From: Eledone cirrhosa
Taxonomy: Eukaryota; Mollusca; Cephalopoda; Octopoda; Eledonidae
DNA: 64,000 nt
Reading direction: 5' to 3'
NCBI GenBank assembly: GCA_964016885.1
Contig: OZ024742.1
Location: forward strand, 357,735,587 to 357,799,586
Made by a program: the position numbers and the translations under genes
In this document: piece by piece, positions 18,075 to 27,799 of the stretch
Position numbering within the stretch: the first letter of the stretch is position 1
Layout of the letters: each line of letters opens with the position of its first letter
The notes under the pieces: generated by a model
What the model saw: only the letters and a program-made list of their open reading frames with translations
Databases searched by the model: none
Told to the model about the DNA's origin: nothing

Positions 18075-18968
18075 TATATATATATATATATATATATATG
18101 TAGAAGTTGTATTTAATTTGTGGAAGTCCGACAAACATAAATGTTTATAACTGATTTAGAGCACTCAACAGTTTACTGGAGTAAATATTCCATGATATTA
18201 AATAAATGGAAACTATATTTATAAAACCATATTTATTTTATAATATATATTTCAAGGGCAACCAAGACAACATTGGTGCGCTTTCATCAGATAAAATACA
18301 AAGTTTGTTTTATAAATAGAGACGTACCCATGAAAATTCTACCTTATCGGTTGGAAATTCACTGGATAGTGGAAACATATTAGGGATTATTCAAACTTAT
18401 GTGTGAATATGCAAATGAATGTGTAAATAATTGAAAAAACAACCGTTTATTTAAATGACACTGGAGAAAGATAGGGAAGAAAGAAAGAAAAAAAAAGAGA
18501 GAGAAAAGATATTAATATTACGAGATAGATAGAGAGAAGAAATTTTCAAGAGGATGATTAGAACTCATGTAACGTAAATATGGGGGAATAAATTTTAAGT
18601 TTATATCTAATAATGGTACATATATTTACTATTATTTAGTTGTTAGAATTCTTTTTAATATAATATTTACTGTTATAATTAGATACAAAAATAAATAGAT
18701 ATATATAGAAAATTAATATATATAAAAATTAGATAGAGAATACATGGAAAAATAAATAGATAGAAAAATAAGTAGAAAAATAAATAGAAAAAATAAAAGA
18801 ATAAATCAATAAATAGATAAATAGATAGATAAATGGATATATGGGTATATCGTGTTATAGATAATTGTTTTAATGAGTTATGAGGGATATTGGTTTATAT
18901 TTAATGTAAGTAATTAAGTTAACTGAGTTAATAAGAATATTTATATTTATATTTTTAAATATTTTAAA
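18075..18968. other. AT-rich region with purine-rich tract
   Basis: It opens with (AT)n (18075-18100). At 18460-18540 there is a strongly purine-rich tract (GAAAGAAAGAAAAAAAAAGA). At 18690-18850 there are many GATA/AAATA tetranucleotide words (AATAGATAGAAAAATAAGTA). No coding frame or known element is recognised. Confidence 0.6.
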
Positions 18969-18987
18969 TTGGGAAGAGACACCTACA

Positions 18988-18993
18988 CACATA

Positions 18994-19027
<34 letters not shown>
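18988..19027. repeat. (AT)n microsatellite
   Basis: About 15-20 AT dinucleotides following ACACACATATATTTATATAT. Confidence 0.85.
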
Positions 19028-19028
<1 letters not shown>

Positions 19029-19130
19029 GTCTTTCCATTTTTTCCCATTGTCTTTGTCTTGTGTGCACCCCATTTTTTAATATACATGTACATACATATA
19101 TATGTGTGTGTGCATGAGTGTCTTTATATG

Positions 19131-19186
19131 AGGGGCCCCCAATCTAGATTGCCCTGGTCCCTCCAAAAGTCAAAATCTGGTCCTTT
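19131..19186 (-). mobile_element. End of a hAT-like MITE (fragment)
   Basis: GAGGGGCCCCCAATCTAGAT followed by TGCCCTGGTCCCTCC and AAAATCTGGTCCT resembles the right end of the MITE at 23850-24162 (CTTGAAGTGCCCTGGGCCCT ... AAATACAACCCTG). Only one end is kept. Confidence 0.45.
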
Positions 19187-19469
19187 CTATTGTAGATGCT
19201 TAAGGATTTGAATCTCTGGCAGGTTATTAAATTTGTATAAGAAACACATGGACATCACTGACTGTCAGATTGAATAAAGTGTTCCTAACAATAAGGGGAA
19301 AATAACTAAACAAAATGGAATTGATATACAGAAACTGGTGTGCTACCTTAGGCAAATAAGGCATAAAAACTAGAACATGTTTAGAGTTGTGATTGAAGTT
19401 TTAATGTTCAAACTCACACACACACTACATTGTATATTTTAATTAACTAAAACTCCTGAAGCTGCTGAA

Positions 19470-19880
19470 ATGGGGTTCCTCTGAAGAGTCTTTGGAGTAA
19501 CATCATTCAATAGATGAATAGAGTGTGTAGCTCAGAGATCAAAGAGTCACTCCAGGTAGAGCCACTAATTTTCCAAATTGAAAGATAACAGCTCTGATAT
19601 TATGGTCATGTGGTTATAATGTCTCAGGAACAAATCGCTGGACAGATTTTATGGGAAAAACCAATCTGCAAAAGACTGAGGAGTAGACCTTGAGCAAGAT
19701 AGTTGAATAACATCCATGAGCTCAGCTGATCTCACTTGGGCATCCAGCCAGATCAACTGGAAATTGTTGCTTTTGACAAGACATGCTGTAAGTGTTTGAT
19801 GACTCTGCCACCACGATCCTCTCAGGAATATGTGGGGGATGAAGAAAAGGAGATAACCTCTCTGCCCTATTTAATCCTAG
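19470..19880 (+). pseudogene. Decayed C-terminal fragment of another LINE
   Basis: Read through stops and shifts, the sequence gives YYGHVVIMSQEQIAGQILWE, then KPICKRLRSRP, NNIHELS-SHLGIQPDQLEI and CLMTLPPRSSQE. This is the RWYGHV-R, GKRPRGRPRTRW, LPPR succession found at the end of many animal LINE reverse transcriptase proteins. Several stop codons interrupt it. The only uninterrupted piece (19736-19924) begins at a chance start and is not a gene. It is more eroded than the other LINE copies in this window, so probably older. Confidence 0.6.
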
Positions 19881-19976
19881 CTGATCATTTAGTTAATAAT
19901 TTGTCCTCATTAGTAAATGTATAATTTAAATTGATAAAACATTTCTTTGTTTGTATTTGTGAGTTTTATATCAAAT

Positions 19977-20157
19977 AATTGTTTCTACTTTCGGCACAAG
20001 GCCAGCAGTTAACCAGTACATTGCTGGTACTTTATTTTATCAACGCCGTAAGGATGAAAGGCAAAGTTAACCTCGGTGGGATTTGAATTCAGTTCGTAAA
20101 AGGATGTAACTCTGTGCTGCAAAGCATGGCATCCGACCCTCTATCGATACTGCCAAC
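19977..20157 (-). mobile_element. tRNA-derived SINE, minus strand, head-truncated
   Basis: On the minus strand the element reads from GTTGGCAGTATCGATAGAGG through a mutated B box (GAATTCAAATCCCACC) to GATAAAATAAAGTACCAGCA and TTGTGCCGAAAGTAGAAACA. It lacks the first 10-12 bases of the head compared with 28673. No clear target duplication. Confidence 0.8.
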
Positions 20158-20224
20158 ATTCGGTTTGTTTGCAAGCAATCAGCCTCATTATGTATGTCTT
20201 TTAGATAACCATCGCCATCCTTTT

Positions 20225-20321
20225 GTTCTAGCGGTGACAGAGAGAAACAATCGACAATATTGTTTCTGGGTTATTGCCCTTTGTTAAGATTGTGTATTTT
20301 TTCTCTGTCACTGACTAGAAC
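20225..20321. repeat. Short inverted repeat, about 23-base arms
   Basis: GTTCTAGCGGTGACAGAGAG (20225) pairs with CTCTGTCACTGACTAGAAC (to 20321) across about 52 bases. The arms match at about 19 of 23 positions. It could be the two ends of a tiny MITE or a chance hairpin. Nothing else is recognised in 20158-20870, which is AT-rich. Confidence 0.5.
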
Positions 20322-20871
20322 TCTTGAGAATATATAGTATTCTCTAAAGTATCTGCTATGTTACAGTGAAAAACCAAATTCTAATTTCTTGGTTTACTCT
20401 ATCAAATATTCTTGCAGTTACTTTACTAGTTTAGAATAGTATATTTAAACAAAAGCAAATATGTCCATTCTTTACATCCATACATTTTGGCATATGTATG
20501 ACAAACAAAATATCATACATAAAGGAAATAGCTGCTTGTTGGCTTTTTATGATTTTAATAAAACAACTGCATCTAGACATTGAGTTTCCTTTCAAATAAA
20601 CAACATCGTAAATATAAGGTAATATATTAATAAAGATAAAACATTCCAGATGCTCTCTTATTAATTCATGTTCAGATGGATTTTTGCAAAGTGTCTTTGG
20701 GAGGTAAAAAATGGTTTCATAAAAGGAATTTACACATGGTGATTAATATATTATTAATGTATTCTTCTGGTCTGCAAGCAATGTTTCTTTGCCAGTTTAT
20801 ATTCTACATGATTGAATGACACAATGGTATTTTTTTATAGTTTTTAATATAATATTTATTTTTGTAATTCA

Positions 20872-20903
20872 AATACACAGACACACACATATACGCATAC
20901 ACA

Positions 20904-20935
<32 letters not shown>

Positions 20936-21090
20936 GATACACACACAAACACACACTCAAACACACACACACACAAGACAGGCACACATAAACATTGACA
21001 TTCACACACACAGAGAGACACACACGCACACACCATCACACACATACTCACAAACACACACTCAAACACACAGACACACACATTTCACAC
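20872..21090. repeat. (CA)n microsatellite, about 220 bases
   Basis: ACACACACAC with interspersed GATACACACACAAACACACA and CTCAAACACACA words. The CTCAAACACACA block occurs twice about 110 bases apart, suggesting a local duplication. Confidence 0.9.
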
Positions 21091-21303
21091 ACATATATGA
21101 AAGTACAAATGTTAATCCTGACAATACTTTTATAATATTGGAAACTAATGTTTTTTCCTTACTCAATACATATTAATGTTATGATACAGCTTCAATAAAC
21201 AATGTCTACCACCATTTTGTTTTCTTTTAAGTTACAACCACATTTATAATGTTGATACAGCTCTTTAAAAAGGCATGTGCACCACACCTGCATATGGTGT
21301 TGT

Positions 21304-21499
21304 ATTATATACACAGTTTACAGGTATATATACTGGTACTTTATTTTATCGACCTCGCTAGGATAAAAGGCAAGGTCAAATCCCGCTGAGGTTAACTTTG
21401 CCTTTTATCCTTACGGTGTCGATAAAATAAAGTACCAGTAATACACTGCGATAATTGCTGTCCTTGTGCCAAAAGTAGAAACAATTATATACACAGTTT
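21304..21499 (+). mobile_element. SINE insertion with inverted 5' part and 16-base target duplication
   Basis: ATTATATACACAGTTT occurs at 21304-21319 and again at 21484-21499. Between them the first part (about 21331-21376) is the SINE body in minus orientation (ACTGGTACTTTATTTTATCG ... AGGCAAGGT). The second (about 21377-21483) is the 3' two thirds in plus orientation, from the B box (CAAATCCCGCTGAGG) to TTGTGCCAAAAGTAGAAACA. The two parts overlap by about 45 bases of SINE sequence. The single pair of duplications shows that both parts entered in one event, as in 5'-inverted LINE and SINE insertions. Confidence 0.8.
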
Positions 21500-21536
21500 T
21501 GTAAACTCTGAAACACACACACATACACATATACAG

Positions 21537-22281
21537 ATCTTGGGTACACAAGAGATGTAGTGGGATAGCAGGCAAACTAACAGGTAGGGAAAACTACGAA
21601 TGCAGTAGATGTACAGCGAAAGTTGACCATAGAAGTCGCAGTGATAGCCATGTTTTTTCAAATGCAGTTAGGTTCTATAGAGATGGTTGATAGCTTCCAA
21701 TACCTAGGTGATCAGATTAGCAAGGGAGGAGAGTGTTCCGAGACCATAGTATCTAGAATAAGGATGGATTGGAAGAAGTTTAGGGAGCTGCTTCCCCTTT
21801 GAAGAGTTTCTCTCTACAAATGAAATGCCGGTTATATGATGCCTGTGTGAGATGCACAATGCTGCATGGTAGTGAGACATGGGCAGCAATGGCTAGAGAG
21901 AAATGAAGCAAGCATGCTCTGATGGATGTGCAATGTCAATGTGAGTGAACAACCAAGAATAGATGAGTTGATAGAGAAACTGTCTATCAGAGGGATTAAC
22001 TGTAGTGTGTGGGAGAGAAGACTGCGTTGGTATGGACATGTGATGCACATGGAGGATGACCGCTGTGTAAAGAAGTGCTAAGAAATCCCAGTGGAAGGAA
22101 GATGCAGTAGAGGAAGACCACAAAAACCATGGGCAGAGGTGGTGAGAGATGACCTCAGATCGCTGAAGTTCACAGAGGAGCTGATGAAGGACCGTGATGA
22201 ATGGAGAGATGCTGTGCTGAATAGGACCCATCCCACCCTTGCAAGCAGGGAAAAGCAGATGTAAAAGGATGATGATGATGG
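21537..22281 (+). mobile_element. RTE-like LINE copy, 5'-truncated
   Basis: It starts within the PHD-type finger region of the copy at 1-2812 (TCTTGGGTACACAAGAGATG resembles GTATGGGTGCATAAAAGATG) and follows it through DSFQYLGDQISKGGE, HGSETWA, WERRLRWYGHVMHMEDD, GRCSRGRPQKPWAEVVRDDL and DRDEWRDAVLNRTHPTLA. It ends in CCCTTGCAAGCAGGGAAAAG and (GATGAT)n. The C-terminal residues differ from copy 1, so this is another subfamily, the same one as the tail at 4018. It has several frameshifts, stops and a deletion near 21890. Confidence 0.8.
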
Positions 22282-22289
22282 TATATGAA

Positions 22290-22561
22290 GACTATTTATT
22301 TACTTTACTGGTTTCACAGTTCCTATGATTATCTAAAGTTAAATTGAGATGGAGGGTTTGTGTTTCTGTTGTGGTATCTATCATCTAACTAGACCTCAAA
22401 AACATTCTTTCTGTTTTATACTTTTTTTTTGTATAAAATAGAAAGAATTTTCAAACTTTAGTTAAATGCAAGACACACCACAACAAAAAACAAATTCTCC
22501 ATCTCAAATTTACTTTTGATAAGCAACAGAATTGTGAAACCAGTAAAATAAATAAATATTC
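22290..22561. repeat. Imperfect long inverted repeat, about 130-base arms
   Basis: The left arm 22290-22421 (TTTACTGGTTTCACAGTTCC ... TTTTATAC) pairs with the right arm 22431-22561 (GTATAAAATAGAAAGAATTT ... GTGAAACCAGTAAA) at roughly three quarters of positions. The centre is a run of T (about 9). It is diverged and so older than the hairpin at 17195-17598. No coding frame. It could be a MITE with most of its length in the inverted arms. Confidence 0.7.
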
Positions 22562-23841
22562 TTAAAAGACTTGAGGTGCATTTTGAAATTCTTTCCCTTT
22601 TATATAAGGAAAAATGATGATGGTATATATATATTGCAAAAAAAAAAAAATATATATGTATATAGTTTCTTTCATCATTTTTAATGTATATTTTCCCTGC
22701 TGTGTGTGATTGCATCGTTATATGTACAGGTGTACATTCGTGTGTCAAGTTACATTCCTTCATACAATGTAAGTTGGTGATCTCATAAACAGTGTAAGAG
22801 ATGGAGAGAGACAGAGTATGATATACAGTCAGAAAGACAAGGTGACAGACAAATTGATAATGAAGATGGGCTGGGTTTTTTATTTACTAGGAATATAATG
22901 TTACATTTAAATTAAAAATAGCTTTTTTTATGATGTTCATACTTTTCTTAAAAACACTGACTCCGTCAAAATATAAAAATTAGAACACAGATTTTATTTA
23001 GCGAGAACTGTCTCACCACCATCTGACATTCACACATTTATGCAGTATCACAACTATAGACAAAATGAAATTATTTCCATCAACTTTTTTTATATTTCAC
23101 CTTTTCTGGCACATTATATTATAAAGTAATCTTCATTGTTGTTTAAGTACCAGAAATGTTATCAATGTAAATATATAATATTGTATGATCTTCAAAATAT
23201 ATTTACTTATTTCCATAGATTTCAAACTAGCACAGAAAGGCAGTAAGTAAAAATAAATGAATGACACATTCTTGAAAAATTCATTCTGCTTTCAACTTTA
23301 TAAAACATAAAATAGACTTAAAAGAAAGAAGTCACCAGGATTATATATTAAAAATTTGTATTCTTTTGTATTGATTTTAAAATTTTTTTTTTTAGCCTCC
23401 AAAATAATTCTGGAGGATCAATTCTTTATCTTTCTAATTTAAGAAAAGAATTTTAGGCATTTTGACATCATACTAAAAGCACATTTCCTTTTTTGGATAC
23501 TTTAAAGATTGTTATTGTTTTCTTCTTTTTCCTCTGGAGATTTTTTAAACGTGTATTTGATGTAATTCTATCTTGTTATATATCAAGTGTGGCAGTTATT
23601 CTGTCTTTGGGAGATGTAAAAAAACGTCAGCAACTGTAAATGGAACACAAGTAGGTTTTTCAGTCTTTTGGTACTTCTGCCAATACTAAGATTGTTCATA
23701 GACTTCTTCATTCAAATTATCATGGGTAAAGTTCATATTGATGTTGCTGTTATTTTCTGGCCCTGGTGAAGTAAACCTATTAACAATAACTTTCCAGTCA
23801 TAACATCCTATTGTTTGGTCTGGAATTGCTTATTTGACTGA
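22562..23841. other. AT-rich region without recognised gene
   Basis: About 1.3 kb of AT-rich sequence with poly-A/poly-T runs (for example 22637-22650 and 23383-23395). I see no coding frame longer than chance, no SINE head and no clear terminal repeats. Confidence 0.5.
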
Positions 23842-24170
23842 CAAGAACCCAGTGCCAAATTTAATGGAGGGCAAAGAGGGCAATTGCTCCAGGCTCCCTG
23901 AAATGGGGGGGGGGCGTTCCAGCGACAGCCGTAGCAATTTACTTGTGTCCTCAGCTGGGTTTTTTAGTTTTAGGATGGTAAGAATTTTTGAATTTAATAT
24001 CTGTATGTATAACTTTTCAATTCCTATTGCATGCTAACTTTGATATGCAAAATGGGGTGAGTGTGGGGTGGGGTGGGGTGCTGTATATTCTAATTTTTTG
24101 TGTAAGAGGGTCTCCCCAAACTTGAAGTGCCCTGGGCCCTCCAAGGTCTAAATACAACCCTGCAAGAACC
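23842..24170 (+). mobile_element. hAT-like MITE with 8-base target duplication, copy 1
   Basis: CAAGAACC flanks the element on both sides (23842-23849 and 24163-24170). The ends are inverted repeats: CAGTGCCAAATTTAATGGAG on the left, and ...TCTAAATACAACCCTG on the right, which reads CAGGGTTGTATTTAGA when reversed. The 313-base interior has G-rich blocks and no coding capacity. Eight-base target duplications and CAGxG-type ends are the mark of the hAT superfamily. A second copy in opposite orientation lies 70 bases downstream. Confidence 0.8.
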
Positions 24171-24232
24171 CATTTCTTATCAAAACTAACCATCATCATA
24201 TCTGGTAGTTAGATCTCTCTGAGGAGTCTGCC

Positions 24233-24518
24233 TCCATAACCAGAGTTGGATTTAGAACTTGGGGACTCGAGACACTTCAGGTTTGAAGGAGCCCCTCATA
24301 AAAAAAAAGATAGAATACCCCCGCCCAATTTTACATATTAAAGTTAGCTTGCTGCAAGTAATTGGGATTAAATAAAAAAAATTCCAACCATCCTAAAACT
24401 AAAAAACCAGCTGAGGGCACAAATAAATTGCTATGGTCATCACCGGTAGGGCCCCCAACTGCGGGGACCCAGGACAATTGCCCCCTTGCTTCCTATTAAA
24501 CCCGGCCCTATCCAAAAC
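24233..24518 (-). mobile_element. hAT-like MITE, copy 2, inverted relative to copy 1
   Basis: The left end CAGAGTTGGATTTAGAACTT (24241) and right end TATTAAACCCGGCCCTA (to 24510) are inverted repeats. The flanks TCCATAAC (24233-24240) and TCCAAAAC (24511-24518) agree at 7 of 8 bases. On the minus strand the interior (AGCAATTTATTTGTGCCCTC, AGCTGGTTTTTTAGTTTTAG) matches the interior of copy 1. It has its own target duplication, so it is an independent insertion and not part of an inverted duplication. Confidence 0.75.
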
Positions 24519-25035
24519 ACACCCAGGAATAGGTGGGTAAAGAAAGGAAGTTTTCAAAAGTCAAATAATGATTTTCCTTTTTTGTTTTGCAATTAATTCA
24601 TCTGTTCTACCCTTTTCTCAGTAATAGAATAAGTGTTGTGTGAGAAATTCGGTTTACAATGGGACTGTACATAAAACTGTTGTTCTCTAAAGTAAAAGTC
24701 ATGTCCTGCATTTTCAACTTAATTTCACAAGCATCCAACATTCTTCTCCTTGCAAGATCCCATTCATATATTTTATCAATTTAAAATAAGGAGTTATCTG
24801 TCCTGTCTTTCTTGACAATAGTTATCAGGAATACTTATGATATTTTTCCCATTCACTACAAATGAAAATTCGATTGAGTAAAAACAATGTTTTCTCTGGT
24901 TACCTTAATGATATCAACTCCCACTTAACAAAAGCCATCCAAACAGAGGTCAGCGGAAGTGTATATTATATATTCATGTCCATTTGGTCATTAATCTAGC
25001 TTATAATATTGATTTACAATTTAGTTACAGTGTGT
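24519..25035. other. AT-rich region without recognised gene
   Basis: About 500 bases of AT-rich sequence. No open frame above chance and no known repeat seen. Confidence 0.5.
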
Positions 25036-25190
25036 CTCCCTCACCCTCCTCTGAAGAAATGCCTTCTCTATTCTGTCCACCAGGGCCATGGGGTGGCCAG
25101 TCTGCCAGGGCCTTGGGGAAGCCAGCTCACAGGCTCCCATTTGTTCATGATAGTGGGAGACGGGGAGAGCAGGAGAGACAGAGGCAGTGA
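25036..25190 (+). repeat. Dispersed repeat, related to 28371-28497
   Basis: CTCCCTCACCCTCCTCTGAA followed by GAAATGCCTTCTCTATTCTG and, about 100 bases later, GTGGGAGACGGGGAGAGCAG is repeated at 28371-28497 with changes. The two copies are in the same orientation, 3.3 kb apart. The source family is not identified. The stop-free frames here are short and unlike known proteins. Confidence 0.6.
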
Positions 25191-25339
25191 CAGTGGGAGT
25201 TTGGTTTCTTTTTGTTTGGATCTGGTGTATATATTTCATGGACACATAGTAACATTAATAAGATAAATAGATTTAGTTACAAGGCTAGAACATTTTGGAA
25301 AAAGTAAAGTTAATTAAATACTTAATTAAGTACTTAACT

Positions 25340-25375
25340 GGTACTTCATTTTATTGACCTTGGCAGGCTTTAAAA
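25340..25375 (-). mobile_element. SINE body remnant, minus strand
   Basis: ACTGGTACTTCATTTTATTG followed by ACCTTGGCAGG matches the SINE body (ACTGGTACTTTATTTTATCGACCCCG). Only about 35 bases can be recognised. Confidence 0.4.
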
Positions 25376-25457
25376 CCAAAATGTAGATAACTATTTTGTT
25401 TTGGTGACACAGTTAACTTCATTCGCTATAGATTATAGTATTATCTTTACATTTGAA

Positions 25458-25925
25458 TTATTGATTGCTGTAATTAAAAATACAATTCCAAAGTGTCTTT
25501 ATAGAAATATTTCTACAAAGCAATAAGGAAATGAAGAATAAAAGAAAAAGAAAAGAAATAAAATGAGAAAGGAAATTAAGCAAAGGAAAAAGGAGGAAGG
25601 AAGGGTGTACACCACAGTCTGAGCGGTATCTTTCTGTCGTCTCCTCCAAGACAAAATTGGAAAGACAGTGCCATGGAGAACAGCCAGCGACACCTGCTGC
25701 AATAGCCACTCCATCACAGGGCTCTTTCTTTAAGCAGGTGATTTTTCTGATTTTGCAAAGGAAAATTGCAGTTTGGCAACCTAGAAGACCTGAAGTCTCA
25801 ATGGCAATTGTGAAAAGGAAGCATTCTATCAAGTACTGGTATTTGGCAATTTTCCACTCCACTGCAGTCTGAGTAGGAGTGTCTTGGTTTGTGTCTGAAG
25901 CAACAAGGCTGCAGGCAGAGAACAA
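25458..25925 (-). CDS. Hypothetical ORF of 155 codons, probably not a gene
   Basis: On the minus strand an ATG at 25923-25925 opens a frame of 155 codons with a cysteine-bearing first half (VASDTNQDTPTQTAVEWKIA, GCSPWHCLSNFVLEETTERY) and a very hydrophobic second half (FLLFPLLNFLSHFISFLFLL). I do not recognise it. The hydrophobic part is encoded by a plain purine-rich tract (GAAAAAGAAAAGAAATAAAA on the plus strand) and so may be an accident of composition. The first half could be an exon or part of an unknown repeat; the plus strand of the same stretch is also open (25657-25872). No splice sites, promoter or conserved domain can be argued. Kept only as a candidate. Confidence 0.15.
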   Translation of the reverse strand: MFSACSLVASDTNQDTPTQTAVEWKIAKYQYLIECFLFTIAIETSGLLGCQTAIFLCKIRKITCLKKEPCDGVAIAAGVAGCSPWHCLSNFVLEETTERYRSDCGVHPSFLLFPLLNFLSHFISFLFLLFFISLLLCRNISIKTLWNCIFNYSNQ

Positions 25926-26016
25926 GTCACAGCATGTAGCATCCCAGATCAGGGATTTACTTCTTTCGTATTGAAAGAAAGTTCTCCCCTATGAACAAAT
26001 GTCATATATTGACATA

Positions 26017-26234
26017 ACTTTGAATTAATAATTGTTTCTACTTTTGGCACAAGGCCAGCAATTATCCCAGTGTATTACTGGCACTTTATTTTATCGACCC
26101 CGTAAAGACGAAAGGCAAAGTTAACCTCGGCGGGATTTGAACTCAGATCATAAAGGGCCGTAACTCTTTGCTGAAAGGCATGGCATCTGACTCTCTACCG
26201 ATACTGCCAATCCACCGCACTTTGAATTAATAAT
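26017..26234 (-). mobile_element. tRNA-derived SINE, full length, 16-base target duplication
   Basis: ACTTTGAATTAATAAT flanks the element on both sides (26017-26032 and 26219-26234, identical). The body (26033-26218) on the minus strand starts GCGGTGGATTGGCAGTATCG, has the B box GTTCAAATCC and ends TTGTGCCAAAAGTAGAAACA. A perfect 16-base duplication implies a fairly recent LINE-mediated insertion and fixes both ends of this SINE family at about 186 bases. Confidence 0.92.
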
Positions 26235-26554
26235 ATTGTGACATCTGAATATTTATAGTAAATCAAATTGACTCTAAAACAGTGTCTGATTAGTAATGTT
26301 TGAACTGACTACCATTCATTAAGTAGTTAACCATCTTAAACAAATGTTCACTGTAACCCAGTCCATTCATTGTGTTAACTACTTATTTTTATCTTATTTT
26401 AATATTATCTTCTTTAGCAGTAAATTTTCAGTTGTTAGAACATTGGATGAAAAATATTTGATTATAGAGGGTGGGCTGTAATTCACACACTAAAGCATTA
26501 AAAACAATTTAGTACACATGCACTACATTGTTTTGTATTAATTCATTAAGACAT
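26235..26554. other. AT-rich region without recognised gene
   Basis: Plain AT-rich sequence between the SINE and the piggyBac-like MITE. No open frame of note and no repeat seen. Confidence 0.5.
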
Positions 26555-26771
26555 TTAACCCTTTAATATTTAAACCAGCTGTATCCTACCAGAATTCGCT
26601 CACCTTTCTGTTCAAATGGGCTGCTCATTCTGATGTTAAGGTAATTTCCTCAAAATAAATAACATTGAAATCTCATAGATTCGATATTACGTGAGATAAT
26701 CATGTGAGAAAAAGCCTTTACCACAAAAATACAATAGTATATATAGAGTAATGTAAATGCTAAAGGGTTAA
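26555..26771. mobile_element. piggyBac-like MITE with TTAA target duplications
   Basis: TTAA at 26555-26558 is followed by CCCTTTAATATTTAAACC. The other end reads GTAAATGCTAAAGGG followed by TTAA (26768-26771). The 14-base termini CCCTTTAATATTTA and TAAATGCTAAAGGG are inverted repeats with two differences. The TTAA target and CCC ends are the piggyBac pattern. The 209-base element has no transposase. MITEs with these ends appear common in cephalopod DNA, from memory only. Confidence 0.75.
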
Positions 26772-26794
26772 ATGCTTTGGTGCATGACTTAAGG

Positions 26795-26935
26795 CCCACC
26801 CTGTACATCCTGGCTCACGGCCCACTAAGTTCAAATCCCACCAAAATCAACTTTGCCTTTCACTCTTTAAATGTTTATAAAATACCAGTCCACAACTGGG
26901 GTCTGTCCTCTCTCTCTCTCTCTCTCAGAAATTGA
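26795..26935 (+). mobile_element. Diverged SINE of a second subfamily, plus strand
   Basis: GTTCAAATCCCACCAAAATC (B box) is followed by AACTTTGCCTTTCACTCTTT, ATAAAATACCAGTCCACAAC and TGGGGTCTGTCCTCTC(TC)n. The ACTGGGGTC block differs from the other SINEs here and fits a related cephalopod subfamily. The tRNA-like head upstream (26780-26840) is poorly kept. The embedded (CT)n run lies at 26907-26926. Confidence 0.55.
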
Positions 26936-27799
26936 CTAACCTGGAGAGCAATGGGCTCTGCCAGGATTAAAATGCCAATAGCAGGCTGTGTCTCAAGATA
27001 ATGCCTCTGTAACTAACTACATAGGAAGCTAAGGGACCTTTACTGTTTACATCAGATCCTAAAACAAATTGTTACAAGAGAAAATTAAAAAATTAAAATA
27101 ATTACTATCACACAATATTATTTACTCACTTAAAATGTTAGAAAACAAATAATCCTAAAGAAAACTATGCGACCTTAAATGGTAATATTTTTTATAAGAG
27201 ACAATTGTTTCTGTATTAAAGATAATGCAGTGTAATGGTATTTAAATACAACAGTTAACATCAAAATAAAAAAGATTAAAGAAAAGGAATTGAAAGTAGA
27301 AACGTTAAAGAAAATGGGAGAAATAAAGAGGAAATTGAGAAAAAAATTTACAAAAATCAAAGGAACAAATTTTTAGTTATATTTTTTCCCACTAAGAGAG
27401 TAAATGGGGTTTGAGATTAGTTAAGAAGAAATCATTAAATACTTTTTTTCTATAGGGTTATGAATGATTTTAATTAAAGGTGGATGTAGTTATAACCTGT
27501 TTAGAATAATGTCAAGAAAATACTTTGGAAAAATTAGCTTTTCAAGAATAATGTATTTTAAGTGTTGAAGAGAAATATAATTATCAGTGTTTCACAGGAA
27601 ATGGAGAAAATAAAATTAAATTAAAAAGAAAACACATGTGAAAGAAAATATTGAATTTACAACTAAAACAGCGTTCTTATATTTGATTGATAGAAACATT
27701 ATATCTTGAGCTCAGATTCTTTCATGAATTAACTTATTTAATTAAATCAAATATTAGAAATATCCTTATCATTATAATTAATATAAGTAGGCTGCTTAA
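26936..27799. other. AT-rich region without recognised gene
   Basis: About 860 bases, strongly A/T-rich with many runs of A. The minus-strand frame at 27175-27360 is rich in F, I and L because of composition and is not supported. No terminal repeats seen. Confidence 0.5.

Noticed and set aside
17727..18116. ORFs reading IYICVCIYI and similar on both strands
   Set aside because: TG/TA microsatellite inside a MITE; composition only.
20816..21081. ORFs reading HTHTHT or VCVCVC
   Set aside because: (CA)n microsatellite translations.
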